A stretch of DNA of 64,000 nt from positions 248,001-312,000 of the forward strand of contig CAWAJU010000004.1 in NCBI GenBank assembly GCA_963782495.1, given 5' to 3'. Source of the DNA: DASQBT01 sp963782495. GTDB lineage: Bacteria; Pseudomonadota; Gammaproteobacteria; Burkholderiales; Thiobacillaceae. A model generated the notes under the pieces. That model saw nothing but the letters and a program-made list of their open reading frames with translations. It did not search any database and was not told where the DNA came from. The position numbers were made by a program, and so were the translations under genes. Shown here one piece after another: positions 45,888 to 54,566 of this stretch. Position 1 is the stretch's first letter. Each line of letters opens with the position of its first letter.

Positions 45888-47662
45888 GCGCTGTTCCCCC
45901 GCCCGACGATAACGAGCGGACCGTGATGCCTGGGCTTCCAGCCGCAGGGGCAGCGGGTAGTGGCAATGCGCTGCCGGTTGGCACCCGCTTGAGCGAGTTC
46001 GAGATCATCGGACTGGTTGGCGAGGGTGGCTTTGGCATCGTTTACCTCGCCCACGATCATTCACTTCAGCGCAACGTCGCGCTCAAGGAATACATGCCAT
46101 CTGCGCTGGCCGCACGCACCGCAGGCATGACAGTCGCCGTAAAGTCCGAGCGTCACGCCGAGACTTTTCAGGCTGGGCTCAAAAGCTTCATCAACGAAGC
46201 CCGCCTACTGGCCCGTTTTGATCATTCTTCATTGGTCAAGGTGTACCGTTTCTGGGAGGCGAACGGCACCGCCTACATGGCGATGCCGTTCTACGAGGGT
46301 GCCACCCTCAGTGAAGCGCTACGCCGGTTAGGCGAACCCCCGGACGAAGCCTGGATCAGGGATCTCCTGCGCCCCCTGCTGGATGCGCTGGACCTGATCC
46401 ACAGCGAACAGTGCTTCCATCGGGACATCGCGCCGGACAACATTCTAATCCTCAAGGACGGTCGCCCCTTGCTGCTCGATTTCGGCGCAGCCCGGCGAGT
46501 CATTGGCGACATGACCCACGTCCTGACGGTAATTCTGAAGCCAGGCTATGCCCCGGTCGAGCAGTATGCCGATGCGCCTCACATGAAACAGGGGGCGTGG
46601 ACCGATATTTATGCGCTCGCTTCGGTCGTCTACTTTGCAATCGTTGGCCGGGCGCCCGTGCCCTCGGTGGCGCGCCTCATGTCCGACCCGCTGCAGCCGC
46701 TCGCTCAGCTGGCCGCGGGGCGCTACAGTGAAGATTTCCTGCGCGCCATCGACAAGTCTCTGGCGGTGAAGCCGGAAGATCGGCCGCAAAGTATCGCCGA
46801 GCTGCGCACTCTGCTGGGCCTTGCCGACCGCCGCCAGACGGTGCGTACCCCGGTGCCGAAGGTTGCGGCGGCAGGCTCCGGGCCAAGCAAGCGGGAGCGG
46901 TTGCCGATGGCGCTTTACGCCAGTGTCGCGGCGCTAATCGTCGTCGCGGCAGGGACCGGAACTTTCTTCCTGTTGCACAGCAGGCCGGCCCAGACACCAC
47001 GCGTGGCGCCATGGCAGGCCGTGACGGCAACCACGCAGGCGCCGGCCGCAATTCAAGCACCGGGGCCGAATATGGGAAGGAGTCCGCCATCAAAAACGAC
47101 ACCGACCATGGCCGAGTCTTCGGCCCAAGGCGAGGCCAAGGTCTTCGACCCCGTACACGCGCTTGACGAGGTGTTCGAAGGACGTGATCTCAACCATGCT
47201 GTGACCGTGGCAGTGAAAAACCCGCGGCTGAGAATCAATCGTGACGCATTGAGTTTCGGCGTCGCGTCGTCCCAGCCGGGCTACGTCTATATACTGATGG
47301 TGAGCGCGGAGAACGAAGACTTCTTCCTGCTGTTCCCCAACCGTCGCGACCAGAGCAACCGGATCGAGCCAGGCCGGCCCCTGGATCTGCCGCGCCCCTC
47401 GTGGCGCATCGTTGCAGGCGGGCCGGCGGGTACCGACCATCTGGCGGCCATTGTTTCCGATGCACCGCGGGACTTCACGTCCGCCGGCTTGCAAGCCAAG
47501 GGGGACTATGCGCAGTTTCCACTGGCCGAGGCAGCAGCCCGCTACCGCGCATACACCGGCGCGGGAGCGCTGTTTGCCGGCGTGCCCAAGTGCTCGCCTG
47601 GAGAGGCCTGCTCCACCGCGTATGGCGTCAGCGTATTCTCCGTCGAGGAAATTTCCAGGTAA
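45884..47662 (+). CDS. ppkA: T6SS Ser/Thr protein kinase (PpkA-type) with C-terminal DUF4384
   Basis: The protein has 592 residues from ATG 45884. The kinase domain (about 38-300) has Gly loop GEGGFGIVYLA, the Lys in NVALKEYMPS, HRD in CFHRDIAPDNILIL and DFG in LLDFGAARR. The usual HRD-x-K lysine is replaced (HRDIAPDN), a variant seen in related kinases. A TM follows (LYASVAALIVVAAGTGTFFL) and then a DUF4384 domain (GYVYILMVSAENEDFFLLFP). In Pseudomonas the PpkA kinase phosphorylates the FHA protein to trigger secretion; pppA and tagH lie nearby. Confidence 0.9.
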   Translation: MSAVPPPDDNERTVMPGLPAAGAAGSGNALPVGTRLSEFEIIGLVGEGGFGIVYLAHDHSLQRNVALKEYMPSALAARTAGMTVAVKSERHAETFQAGLKSFINEARLLARFDHSSLVKVYRFWEANGTAYMAMPFYEGATLSEALRRLGEPPDEAWIRDLLRPLLDALDLIHSEQCFHRDIAPDNILILKDGRPLLLDFGAARRVIGDMTHVLTVILKPGYAPVEQYADAPHMKQGAWTDIYALASVVYFAIVGRAPVPSVARLMSDPLQPLAQLAAGRYSEDFLRAIDKSLAVKPEDRPQSIAELRTLLGLADRRQTVRTPVPKVAAAGSGPSKRERLPMALYASVAALIVVAAGTGTFFLLHSRPAQTPRVAPWQAVTATTQAPAAIQAPGPNMGRSPPSKTTPTMAESSAQGEAKVFDPVHALDEVFEGRDLNHAVTVAVKNPRLRINRDALSFGVASSQPGYVYILMVSAENEDFFLLFPNRRDQSNRIEPGRPLDLPRPSWRIVAGGPAGTDHLAAIVSDAPRDFTSAGLQAKGDYAQFPLAEAAARYRAYTGAGALFAGVPKCSPGEACSTAYGVSVFSVEEISR

Positions 47663-47670
47663 CCGGCCGG

Positions 47671-48195
47671 CTATTCGACGATCGTCTTGAAGGTAACCCT
47701 GCGGTTCTCGGGTGCAATGGGATTTTTCTTGTTCAGCAGTTCCTTGTCGCCCTTGCCGATGGCTTCCAGACGCTCGGGGCTCAAGTGATGCTGCTGCACC
47801 AGGTACTGGCGCACCGCTTCCGCCCTTTCCAGCGACAACCTCTGGTTGAATGCGTCGCCGCCGCGCGGATCGGCATGGCCCTCGATGTCAAACCTGAAGT
47901 CGGCCAACTGGTCCGAATTGAGCGCTCCGGCAACCTTATCCAATGACTCCTGCGCCTCTTTGGTCAGCGCAGCAGAGTTGGTGCCAAAAGTGATCAGCAG
48001 TGAGGCACTGGCAGGTGTCATCGGCTTTTCCGCAGTGCCTTCGACGCGCAGGCTGCGCGTGCGTATGTTGGGCGTAAGCGCGTCGATCAGCGCCGACTCG
48101 GTGATCTCCTTGCCCTTCAGTATCTTGCCAGCCTGGGCGGCAGCGGGCAGCGCACAGGCAACGACCAGTGCCGCGACCGACAATCGTATATTCAT
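47671..48195 (-). CDS. OmpA-family peptidoglycan-binding protein
   Basis: The protein has 174 residues with a Sec signal peptide (MNIRLSVAALVVACALPAAA). The OmpA_C domain LLITFGTNSAALTKEAQESL ... FDIEGHADPRGGDAFNQRLS includes Asp and Arg positions that bind diaminopimelate. Convergent with ppkA. In T6SS loci such proteins can stabilise the envelope complex, though tssL already carries its own OmpA domain. Confidence 0.88.
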   Translation of the reverse strand: MNIRLSVAALVVACALPAAAQAGKILKGKEITESALIDALTPNIRTRSLRVEGTAEKPMTPASASLLITFGTNSAALTKEAQESLDKVAGALNSDQLADFRFDIEGHADPRGGDAFNQRLSLERAEAVRQYLVQQHHLSPERLEAIGKGDKELLNKKNPIAPENRRVTFKTIVE

Positions 48196-48272
48196 CTTTC
48201 ACTCCTTTCAGCAAAAGGTTTCAATCTCAACCGCTTCCCGATCGCTTCACGCGGTCACAACGTCACAACGCG

Positions 48273-49046
48273 TCACTCCTGAGCCACCCGTGCACCTGAC
48301 TCACTGGCTGATGTGCCGCACCAGATAGAGAGCGCGGAGTAGTTGTCCTGGCCCGGACGCCCCCTGGCCAGCACCTTGGCTTCCAACCGCCTTAGCCATT
48401 GTTCACCCGACTCCGACTCGCTCAAAGCACGCTCCATCTCAACCTCTTCCACGTACTCCCAACAGCCGTCGGTGCACAGCAGAAAGGAGTCGCCGTCGAG
48501 CAGTGCAAATGGCTGCGGCGCAACGCAGGGTTCGAAGTGTTCGGCATCGCCGAGCGCCGCCAGCAACCTGCCGCGCTGCGGCGCGTGGCGCAGTTCATCC
48601 GGCTTGATGTAGCCCGCTTCCACCATGCTCTGCACAACGCTGTGGTCCCGCGTCTGCACAATCAGCCGTCCGTCCCGGAAACCGTACAGGCGCGAGTCGC
48701 CAAGATGTCCCCAGGTGGCCAAGCCGCGCGCCGTGTCCAACGCCAGGACCACGGCCGTGGCGCGCATCTCGGCCAGTCTGAAATTGCTTTGCTGTCGCTC
48801 CAGAATGGTCCGATTGGCCGCAGCCAGGGCCGCCTCAACGGCTTGCGCGCTGGACTCCGGCTGCTGCCGGAACCAGTCGAGCATACAACTCACCGCGAGC
48901 TTGGACGCAACGTCGCCTCCGCCATGGCCTCCGGCACCATCGGACAGCACGCAAAAGCAGGCGTCTTCCGAGGACCACACTCCATAGGCGTCTTCGTTGA
49001 CGGGGCACCCTCCCGCCCTGGACAGTACCGCGATTTCAAGCTGCAT
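48273..49046 (-). CDS. pppA: PP2C-family Ser/Thr phosphatase (PppA type)
   Basis: The protein has 257 residues from ATG 49046 (MQLEIAVLSRAGGCPVNEDA). Metal motifs are present: NEDAYGVW, LSDGAGGHGGGDVASKLAV and LLCTDGCWEYV, with the last Asp in GQDNYSAL. It should reverse PpkA-type phosphorylation. The start is 8 bases downstream of the tagH stop, so they form one operon on the minus strand. Confidence 0.9.
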   Translation of the reverse strand: MQLEIAVLSRAGGCPVNEDAYGVWSSEDACFCVLSDGAGGHGGGDVASKLAVSCMLDWFRQQPESSAQAVEAALAAANRTILERQQSNFRLAEMRATAVVLALDTARGLATWGHLGDSRLYGFRDGRLIVQTRDHSVVQSMVEAGYIKPDELRHAPQRGRLLAALGDAEHFEPCVAPQPFALLDGDSFLLCTDGCWEYVEEVEMERALSESESGEQWLRRLEAKVLARGRPGQDNYSALSIWCGTSASESGARVAQE

Positions 49047-49053
49047 CGTCCAC

Positions 49054-50739
49054 CTAAACTCTGTTGCCTTCCTGCTCGCCGTCCAGCTTTGCGATCTGCG
49101 CCTCATAGGCGCGGAGAAACTCTTGCCCGAAAAGAGCCTGAAAGTCATCCTCGGCTTCCCTGGAAATCTCGCCGTAGAGTTCGGCGAACAGATCCCATAG
49201 CTTGGCCTTGCGGCTCATGGGCAGGAGCGAATCCATCATCGTCTTCTGAGTGAGCCGATGCTCCAGCACGGCCGGATCAAAGCGCTTGAGCACACCGGCC
49301 AGTGCTGCGCGCATACCGGCCATGAAGCCAAACTGGTGCGCGCGCAGGTCATCGTAGGCGTCCTTCATTGCCTCCAGTGGCGGCATGAAGCCCCGCGTCG
49401 GGGGACCTAGCAGATGGGCAAGCGCCGCCTCTACATTGGGCGAAAACTTGAGAGGATTGTTCTCGCGCGGAACGATCATCGTGAGCTCCGCCCGAATCTC
49501 GCGCTTGATCATGGCGCGCGCCAACAGCAGGTCCAGCGTCCCCTGCATCGCCTCATGTAGAATTTTGCCCAGCATCCCCATGGTCTGGGGCGAGAGACCG
49601 CCGGGCACGCTTAGACCAGCCACGCCCGCGCCTGCCAGAAAAGCATGCAGCAACTCCCCCTGGTCGCCGGGACCCGCGGCTGGTGGCGGAGTCTGGGGTG
49701 TCGGCGTTGGCTGCGGTGGCGGCTCCCCATGCGCTGCAGACGGCAGTATGCCAACGGATCGCGACGGTGTCGGGGAAGCTTGCACGGCAGAAGAGAGCTT
49801 CTCCTCAACCTGCGCGGATTGCGCGGCTTCCTGTTCGCGGCGGCGCGAACTAACGATCATCGTCTTGATCTCACCGCTGCCGGAGCCTTGTTCGTCCCAG
49901 GAAAGCACCAAGTTCTGTCGCTCGGGCCCGGCCATCGCCTGGTCGGGCTTCGCCTGCGGCAGCCTGAACGAACCATACAGCTCCGGTGTGTCATCGCGCT
50001 GGGGCCGTCCCTGATCCGAAGTTCCCGCGCGACCGGCTCCCGCTTCGCCCAGCGGGCCCTCCAGCGCAAAACGGTCCGTACTCCCTCCATCCTTGAGACC
50101 GAAAAGCTGGTCGATGCTCTGGTTTTCTGTTGAAGGGCCGAGGTCAAAATCTTCCCCAAGTCTTGCCGATCCCAGTGGTTGCGGCGACGGTGCCTGCTGG
50201 GCAAAAGGATCAAAATCGGCCGGGATGATTTCGCCCGCGTCTCTTTCGCTTGGCTGGGCAAACGGCTCTCCGAACCGGCCGGCCGGCGGCCCAGCAGAGA
50301 CAGGCGAGGACCCAGGTGGGAGCAGATCGGCGAACGGGTTGGCGGCGGCCGGGCCAGGGCCAAAAAATGCCAGGGGATCGTCCTTGGTGACGCCTGCTGA
50401 AGACGTCGCGCGCGGCGCCGGTGCTTGCACGGCGACCCCCAGCGTATATGCACCGATGACAATCTCGTCGCCATCCGCCAAGGGCACTTCCCGTCCCTCG
50501 CCGACCATTTGACCGTTGACTTGGACCGGCATCACCGTCCCGTGATCCCGGATCAGGTAGCGGCCCGCACGAAAAATGATCTCCGCATGGGTCCGGGAGA
50601 TATGCCGCTCCGGATCCGGCAGCACCAGGTTGTTGTTCTCACCTCGACCGATGCTACCCCCCAGCTCATCGAACTCTGCCGCCAGCGGCCCTCCAACGGG
50701 CGGCTGGCCCTTGCACGCCACGACCTTGATAGTGATCAT
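49054..50739 (-). CDS. tagH: T6SS FHA-domain protein TagH (Fha)
   Basis: The protein has 561 residues. The N-terminal FHA domain has GGSIGRGENNNLVLPDPERH, ISRTHAEI and VNGQMVGEGREVPLADGDEI, with phosphothreonine-binding Arg/Ser/Asn. A long Pro/Gly/Ala-rich linker follows. The C-terminal T6SS FHA domain (about 360-545) reads AFLAGAGVAGLSVPGGLSPQ ... REDNNPLK-like FSPNVEAALAHLLGPPTRGF. Phosphorylated Fha1 in Pseudomonas recruits the apparatus. It is operonic with pppA. Confidence 0.92.
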   Translation of the reverse strand: MITIKVVACKGQPPVGGPLAAEFDELGGSIGRGENNNLVLPDPERHISRTHAEIIFRAGRYLIRDHGTVMPVQVNGQMVGEGREVPLADGDEIVIGAYTLGVAVQAPAPRATSSAGVTKDDPLAFFGPGPAAANPFADLLPPGSSPVSAGPPAGRFGEPFAQPSERDAGEIIPADFDPFAQQAPSPQPLGSARLGEDFDLGPSTENQSIDQLFGLKDGGSTDRFALEGPLGEAGAGRAGTSDQGRPQRDDTPELYGSFRLPQAKPDQAMAGPERQNLVLSWDEQGSGSGEIKTMIVSSRRREQEAAQSAQVEEKLSSAVQASPTPSRSVGILPSAAHGEPPPQPTPTPQTPPPAAGPGDQGELLHAFLAGAGVAGLSVPGGLSPQTMGMLGKILHEAMQGTLDLLLARAMIKREIRAELTMIVPRENNPLKFSPNVEAALAHLLGPPTRGFMPPLEAMKDAYDDLRAHQFGFMAGMRAALAGVLKRFDPAVLEHRLTQKTMMDSLLPMSRKAKLWDLFAELYGEISREAEDDFQALFGQEFLRAYEAQIAKLDGEQEGNRV

Positions 50740-50868
50740 GATGCTCTCCGTCTAAGGCACTGCGGAATCCGCCCCTAAGTTGCATTATGGCCCATTGGCG
50801 GTTCGCGTTGAACATTCCGCTGAGGGTATGCGTAAGGACCACACCCACCCATGCCCAGCCTCCCCTTG

Positions 50869-51495
50869 TCAGCGAGGCTGTGGACGATAGAACCAGAAAC
50901 GGCCCCGTACCTTGACGGTCGTCGTCTTGCCCCCACTGTTGGTACTGACGTCGGAAAAGAACAGCTGGCTGCGCTGCGACGGTCCGCCTTCGGGGGCATT
51001 CTGCTCCAGCACCGTGATCGCTCCCTGCTCGTCCACCGTTTCAACGATTGCACTGTGGTGAGGACGCTCCTGGAAATCGGTGTCCGTGCGGGTTTCCGTG
51101 CGGGTTGCGGTATCGATGGTCCGGTCGTAGCGATAGTTCCGGAACTGAATGATGTCGCCAGGGCGAACATCGGACAGGCTCACCCGGTTCCCCCACACGT
51201 AGTCGGCGCCGTCAGCCACCGTTCCGAAGTCCGCCGCGCTCTTCGCGCCGGCATTGCGCAACGCCTGATCCACCAGATCGAAACATTCGCCTCTGCCCAC
51301 ACGCTGGCCGATCCGCCTGCGTGCAAAACTGATCACCTGCTCACCGGGTACGCCGGTCCCGATGCTTCCTGAGCCGCCTTTCGCCTGAAGTCCAACCGGA
51401 ACCGGCGTAGGCATTTCTATCCTCGCCAGCGTCCCGTCATCCATTACGATGGGCGGCCCCAAATCGTCAACGGGCTGTCGACTAGATCCGACCAT
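50869..51495 (-). CDS. CHAP/NlpC-like putative cell-wall amidase in the T6SS locus
   Basis: The protein has 208 residues without signal peptide. A papain-like Cys/His layout is visible: Cys71 in GRGECFDLVDQALRNAG, His146-147 in RPHHSAIVETVDEQG and a polar third position in ITVLEQNA (Glu164/Asn166). SLSDVRPGDIIQFRNY is the 'xPGDIIxF' strand of CHAP and NlpC/P60 domains. It could be a secreted peptidoglycan effector or a local hydrolase that opens the wall for the apparatus. No immunity-like gene is adjacent. The specific bond cleaved is unknown. Confidence 0.7.
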   Translation of the reverse strand: MVGSSRQPVDDLGPPIVMDDGTLARIEMPTPVPVGLQAKGGSGSIGTGVPGEQVISFARRRIGQRVGRGECFDLVDQALRNAGAKSAADFGTVADGADYVWGNRVSLSDVRPGDIIQFRNYRYDRTIDTATRTETRTDTDFQERPHHSAIVETVDEQGAITVLEQNAPEGGPSQRSQLFFSDVSTNSGGKTTTVKVRGRFWFYRPQPR

Positions 51496-51682
51496 GGCGT
51501 GCTTTGAATAGACCGGTCATTCCCCGGGTGTACAGCGTTAGCAGCGTCATCCAGGCATTTCCCCAAACAATATGCGGCAGCCTCGGCGATTTACGGGCTT
51601 CGAACCTTGGTGCTGCTGCGATCTGATGCTAGTCTACCACTGGTAGCCGACTACACTGTTCACATTGGTCAAGAGCATCAGG

Positions 51683-53494
51683 ATGGAGCCCGACGACATC
51701 AAGCGCGATACCCAGCTCAAGGGGAGCGGCGGCGCCGGCGGTTGGGAAGCCCCTGTCACGTTGGACGACGACTTGACTCGGCTGGAGCCGATGTCCACCC
51801 CAATCCCAGGTGACAGCCGTTCGACAGGTGCTCAAGCGGCAGGGCCGTCAGGCGCAGTCGAGCAGGTCGGCCGATATCGAATCATCGAGCGCATCGGACA
51901 GGGAGCAATGGCAGTTGTTTACAAGGCCTACGATCCCAGCATCAACCGTACGCTTGCCATCAAGTTCCTTCATCCGCAACTCTGCATCGATGAAGAATAT
52001 CGTCGTCGCTTCCTGCGCGAAGCCAGGGCAGCGGGCAATCTTTCACACCCGAATATAGTGACGGTCTTTGACGTTGGGGAAAGCGACGGGCGTCCCTATA
52101 TCGCCATGGAGCTGCTGGATGGCGAACCGCTTAATGAAGTCATGGAAAGGCAGAAGGGGCTGCCGATCCGTGAAGTCCTGGAAATTGGCATTCAGCTGGC
52201 CCGTGCCCTGGATTACGCACATTCCAAGGGCGTTGTTCATCGTGACATCAAGCCCAGCAACATTGTGTTCTTGAAAGGGGGACGCCAGGTCAAGGTCACC
52301 GACTTTGGCATCGCCCACGTGGAAAGCCACGATGCGACCCAACATACCAAGATGGGCACCGTACTTGGCACCCCGCAGTACATGTCGCCGGAGCAGGTAC
52401 TGGGGCAGAGCGTCGACGGCCGTTCCGATTTGTTTTCAGTCGGCGTCGTGCTCTATCAACTCGTAACAGGCCAGAAGCCCTTTGAAGGCGACAGCCTGAT
52501 GACCTTGATGCACCAGATCATCAAGGATGAACCCAAACCGCTGGAGAACCTCCGCGCCGATGTGCCGCCCGAACTGCGGCGCATCATCAAGCGCTGTCTG
52601 TCCAAGCAGGCCGACAAGCGCTTCGCTACAGGCGGTGAGCTCGCCGATGCACTGATCAAGATGCTGCGCGAGATGACCATTGAAGCGGAACAGAAAGGTC
52701 GAGCCTCCATTATTCCGCTGCGGGTGCGCTGGACTCTTATCATGGGGATCGTGGTCGCGCTCACGATGGGGATCACCGGCGCCATTGTCAATCAGCGCGA
52801 GCAGGCCGCACTGATGGGCCAGGTGATGGATTACGGCGCATCGCTCGGCAAGTTCATGGCGACCCAGAGTGCCGTGCCGACACTGACCGAAGATTGGGTG
52901 GAAATTGAGGTGTTTGTCGAGGAGGTCATGCGTACCCAGAACTTCCACGGAATCGACATTGTCGACCATCAGGGCATCGTCCGTGTGAGCAGCGATCCCG
53001 CCATGGTGGGGCAGCCCTATCGAAACCCACTCGTCCATGTGATTGCCGCAAGTCACGCGGGGGTCGCGGTCCACAGCTACACGACTGTTGCGGGCAAGAA
53101 AGTGATCGACTTCCAGGCTCCAATCACATTCCAAAGCAAGCTCATAGGCTGGGTACATCTCGGCATTCTTGAAGAGCCGATGGCGAGGGTCGCGCGGCTG
53201 AGCCTCGTCCTGATGAGCTTATTGGTTCTCGTCACAGTGGCCGCCGTCTCTGCCGCAACCTATTTCATGGCAGACAAGTATTCCAAGCCCATCCGTCTGT
53301 TACGGGACGCCATGGCGGAGATCGGCAAGGGGCGCCTGGAATATCGTATCGCCGAGAAACGCAAGGATGAGTTCGGCGAATTGTATGAAGCGTTCGACAG
53401 CATGGCGCAAACATTGCAAGAGCGGGCGGAGCAACAAGAGTCGACGCCGGGATCGGACGGCGAATCGGCGTACCAAAGCGCCATCCATCCATAA
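51683..53494 (+). CDS. Receptor-type Ser/Thr protein kinase with periplasmic sensor and HAMP
   Basis: From ATG 51683 the product has 603 residues (a TTG six codons upstream is possible). The kinase domain (about 63-325) is canonical: GQGAMAVVYKA, Lys in LAIKFLHP, HRDIKPSNI, DFGIAHVES, APE-like SPEQVLG. TM1 (WTLIMGIVVALTMGITGAIV) leads to a periplasmic CACHE-like sensor (NFHGIDIVDHQGIVRVSSDP), TM2 (LSLVLMSLLVLVTVAAVSAA) and a HAMP domain. A kinase with HAMP after the sensor is unusual, since HAMP normally relays to a downstream output and here lies at the very C-terminus. Confidence 0.9.
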   Translation: MEPDDIKRDTQLKGSGGAGGWEAPVTLDDDLTRLEPMSTPIPGDSRSTGAQAAGPSGAVEQVGRYRIIERIGQGAMAVVYKAYDPSINRTLAIKFLHPQLCIDEEYRRRFLREARAAGNLSHPNIVTVFDVGESDGRPYIAMELLDGEPLNEVMERQKGLPIREVLEIGIQLARALDYAHSKGVVHRDIKPSNIVFLKGGRQVKVTDFGIAHVESHDATQHTKMGTVLGTPQYMSPEQVLGQSVDGRSDLFSVGVVLYQLVTGQKPFEGDSLMTLMHQIIKDEPKPLENLRADVPPELRRIIKRCLSKQADKRFATGGELADALIKMLREMTIEAEQKGRASIIPLRVRWTLIMGIVVALTMGITGAIVNQREQAALMGQVMDYGASLGKFMATQSAVPTLTEDWVEIEVFVEEVMRTQNFHGIDIVDHQGIVRVSSDPAMVGQPYRNPLVHVIAASHAGVAVHSYTTVAGKKVIDFQAPITFQSKLIGWVHLGILEEPMARVARLSLVLMSLLVLVTVAAVSAATYFMADKYSKPIRLLRDAMAEIGKGRLEYRIAEKRKDEFGELYEAFDSMAQTLQERAEQQESTPGSDGESAYQSAIHP

Positions 53495-53498
53495 CGCA

Positions 53499-54566
53499 AT
53501 GGCCGGCTGTGCTCTGGCGTCGCCATCTGCAACTGTCCTACGGCTCATCTGCCGATGCCTGTGCGTGATCACCGCAGTTTGCGTGGCAGGATGCGCAGAA
53601 GATTATTCGCGGCCGATGCATGCCGATGTAGCCTCGAAATCACGCCCGCTGCCCCTGGGCCAGGTGATCGCCCGAAACGCTCAATTTGTAATCTATGAGA
53701 CGGGACCGGAGGACACGTTGCGTTCCCTGGCGCACAGCTTTCTCGGCGACGATGCCCAGGACTGGATCATCGCCGAATTCAACGGCGTGGCCAGCCTCAA
53801 ACCCGGAGACACCATCGTTATCCCGCTGGAACCGATCAACCCCCTGGGTATTCGTCCGGACGGCTACCAAACGGTTCCAATACTGGTCTATCACCGTTTC
53901 GGTACGAAAGTGGACAAGACGGTCGTGTCGCCCTCGGCCTTCGCCGCCCAACTGGATTATCTTGCGCAGCATGACTACCATGTCGTTCGTCTGGCAGATT
54001 TCAAGGAATTCCTGGCCGGCAAGCGGCCATTGCCGAAGCGCGCCGTCATCATCACTATGGACGATGGCTACGCGTCCGATTACCAGTACGCTTACCCGCT
54101 GCTTAAAAAGCATGGCTTTCCGGCCACGATTTTTCTCTATACAGATTTCGTGGGTGCCCCAGATGCTCTGACCTGGAATCAAATGAAGGAGATGATCGCC
54201 TCGGGACTCATCGACATCCAGGCGCATTCGAAAACCCATGCCAACCTGAATGAGCGCCTCCCCGGCGAAGGCGACGACAGCTATCGCGATCGTATAGACC
54301 GTGAAGTGCTGATGCCGCGCGAACTACTGAGCCGCAAGCTGTCGGAGCAGTCGATTGGCTATGCTTATCCTTATGGCGAGGCCAACGGCGTTGTGGTGGA
54401 GCGCATCGAAAAGGCCGGCTATGCGATGGGCATGACCGTCAATCCTGGCGGCAATCCCTTCTTTACCTATCCCTTCACATTGCACCGTACCATGATCTTT
54501 GGTGATCAGGACCTCGATGCATTCAAGGCAAGGTTGCATGTGTACGAAAAAATCGACCTCCGATGA
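53499..54566 (+). CDS. Lipoprotein polysaccharide deacetylase with LysM-like module
   Basis: The protein has 355 residues from ATG 53499, 4 bases after the kinase stop. Lipoprotein signal with VAGC at about residue 29. A LysM-like segment (ETGPEDTLRSLAHSFLGDDA ... NGVASLKPGDTIVIPL) precedes a NodB-type deacetylase domain: VPILVYHRF, TMDDGYASDY (Asp-Asp catalytic/metal), DIQAHSKTHANL (His metal ligands) and GYAYPYGEANG. It may deacetylate peptidoglycan or another envelope glycan; a T6SS role is inferred only from position. Confidence 0.88.
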   Translation: MAGCALASPSATVLRLICRCLCVITAVCVAGCAEDYSRPMHADVASKSRPLPLGQVIARNAQFVIYETGPEDTLRSLAHSFLGDDAQDWIIAEFNGVASLKPGDTIVIPLEPINPLGIRPDGYQTVPILVYHRFGTKVDKTVVSPSAFAAQLDYLAQHDYHVVRLADFKEFLAGKRPLPKRAVIITMDDGYASDYQYAYPLLKKHGFPATIFLYTDFVGAPDALTWNQMKEMIASGLIDIQAHSKTHANLNERLPGEGDDSYRDRIDREVLMPRELLSRKLSEQSIGYAYPYGEANGVVVERIEKAGYAMGMTVNPGGNPFFTYPFTLHRTMIFGDQDLDAFKARLHVYEKIDLR

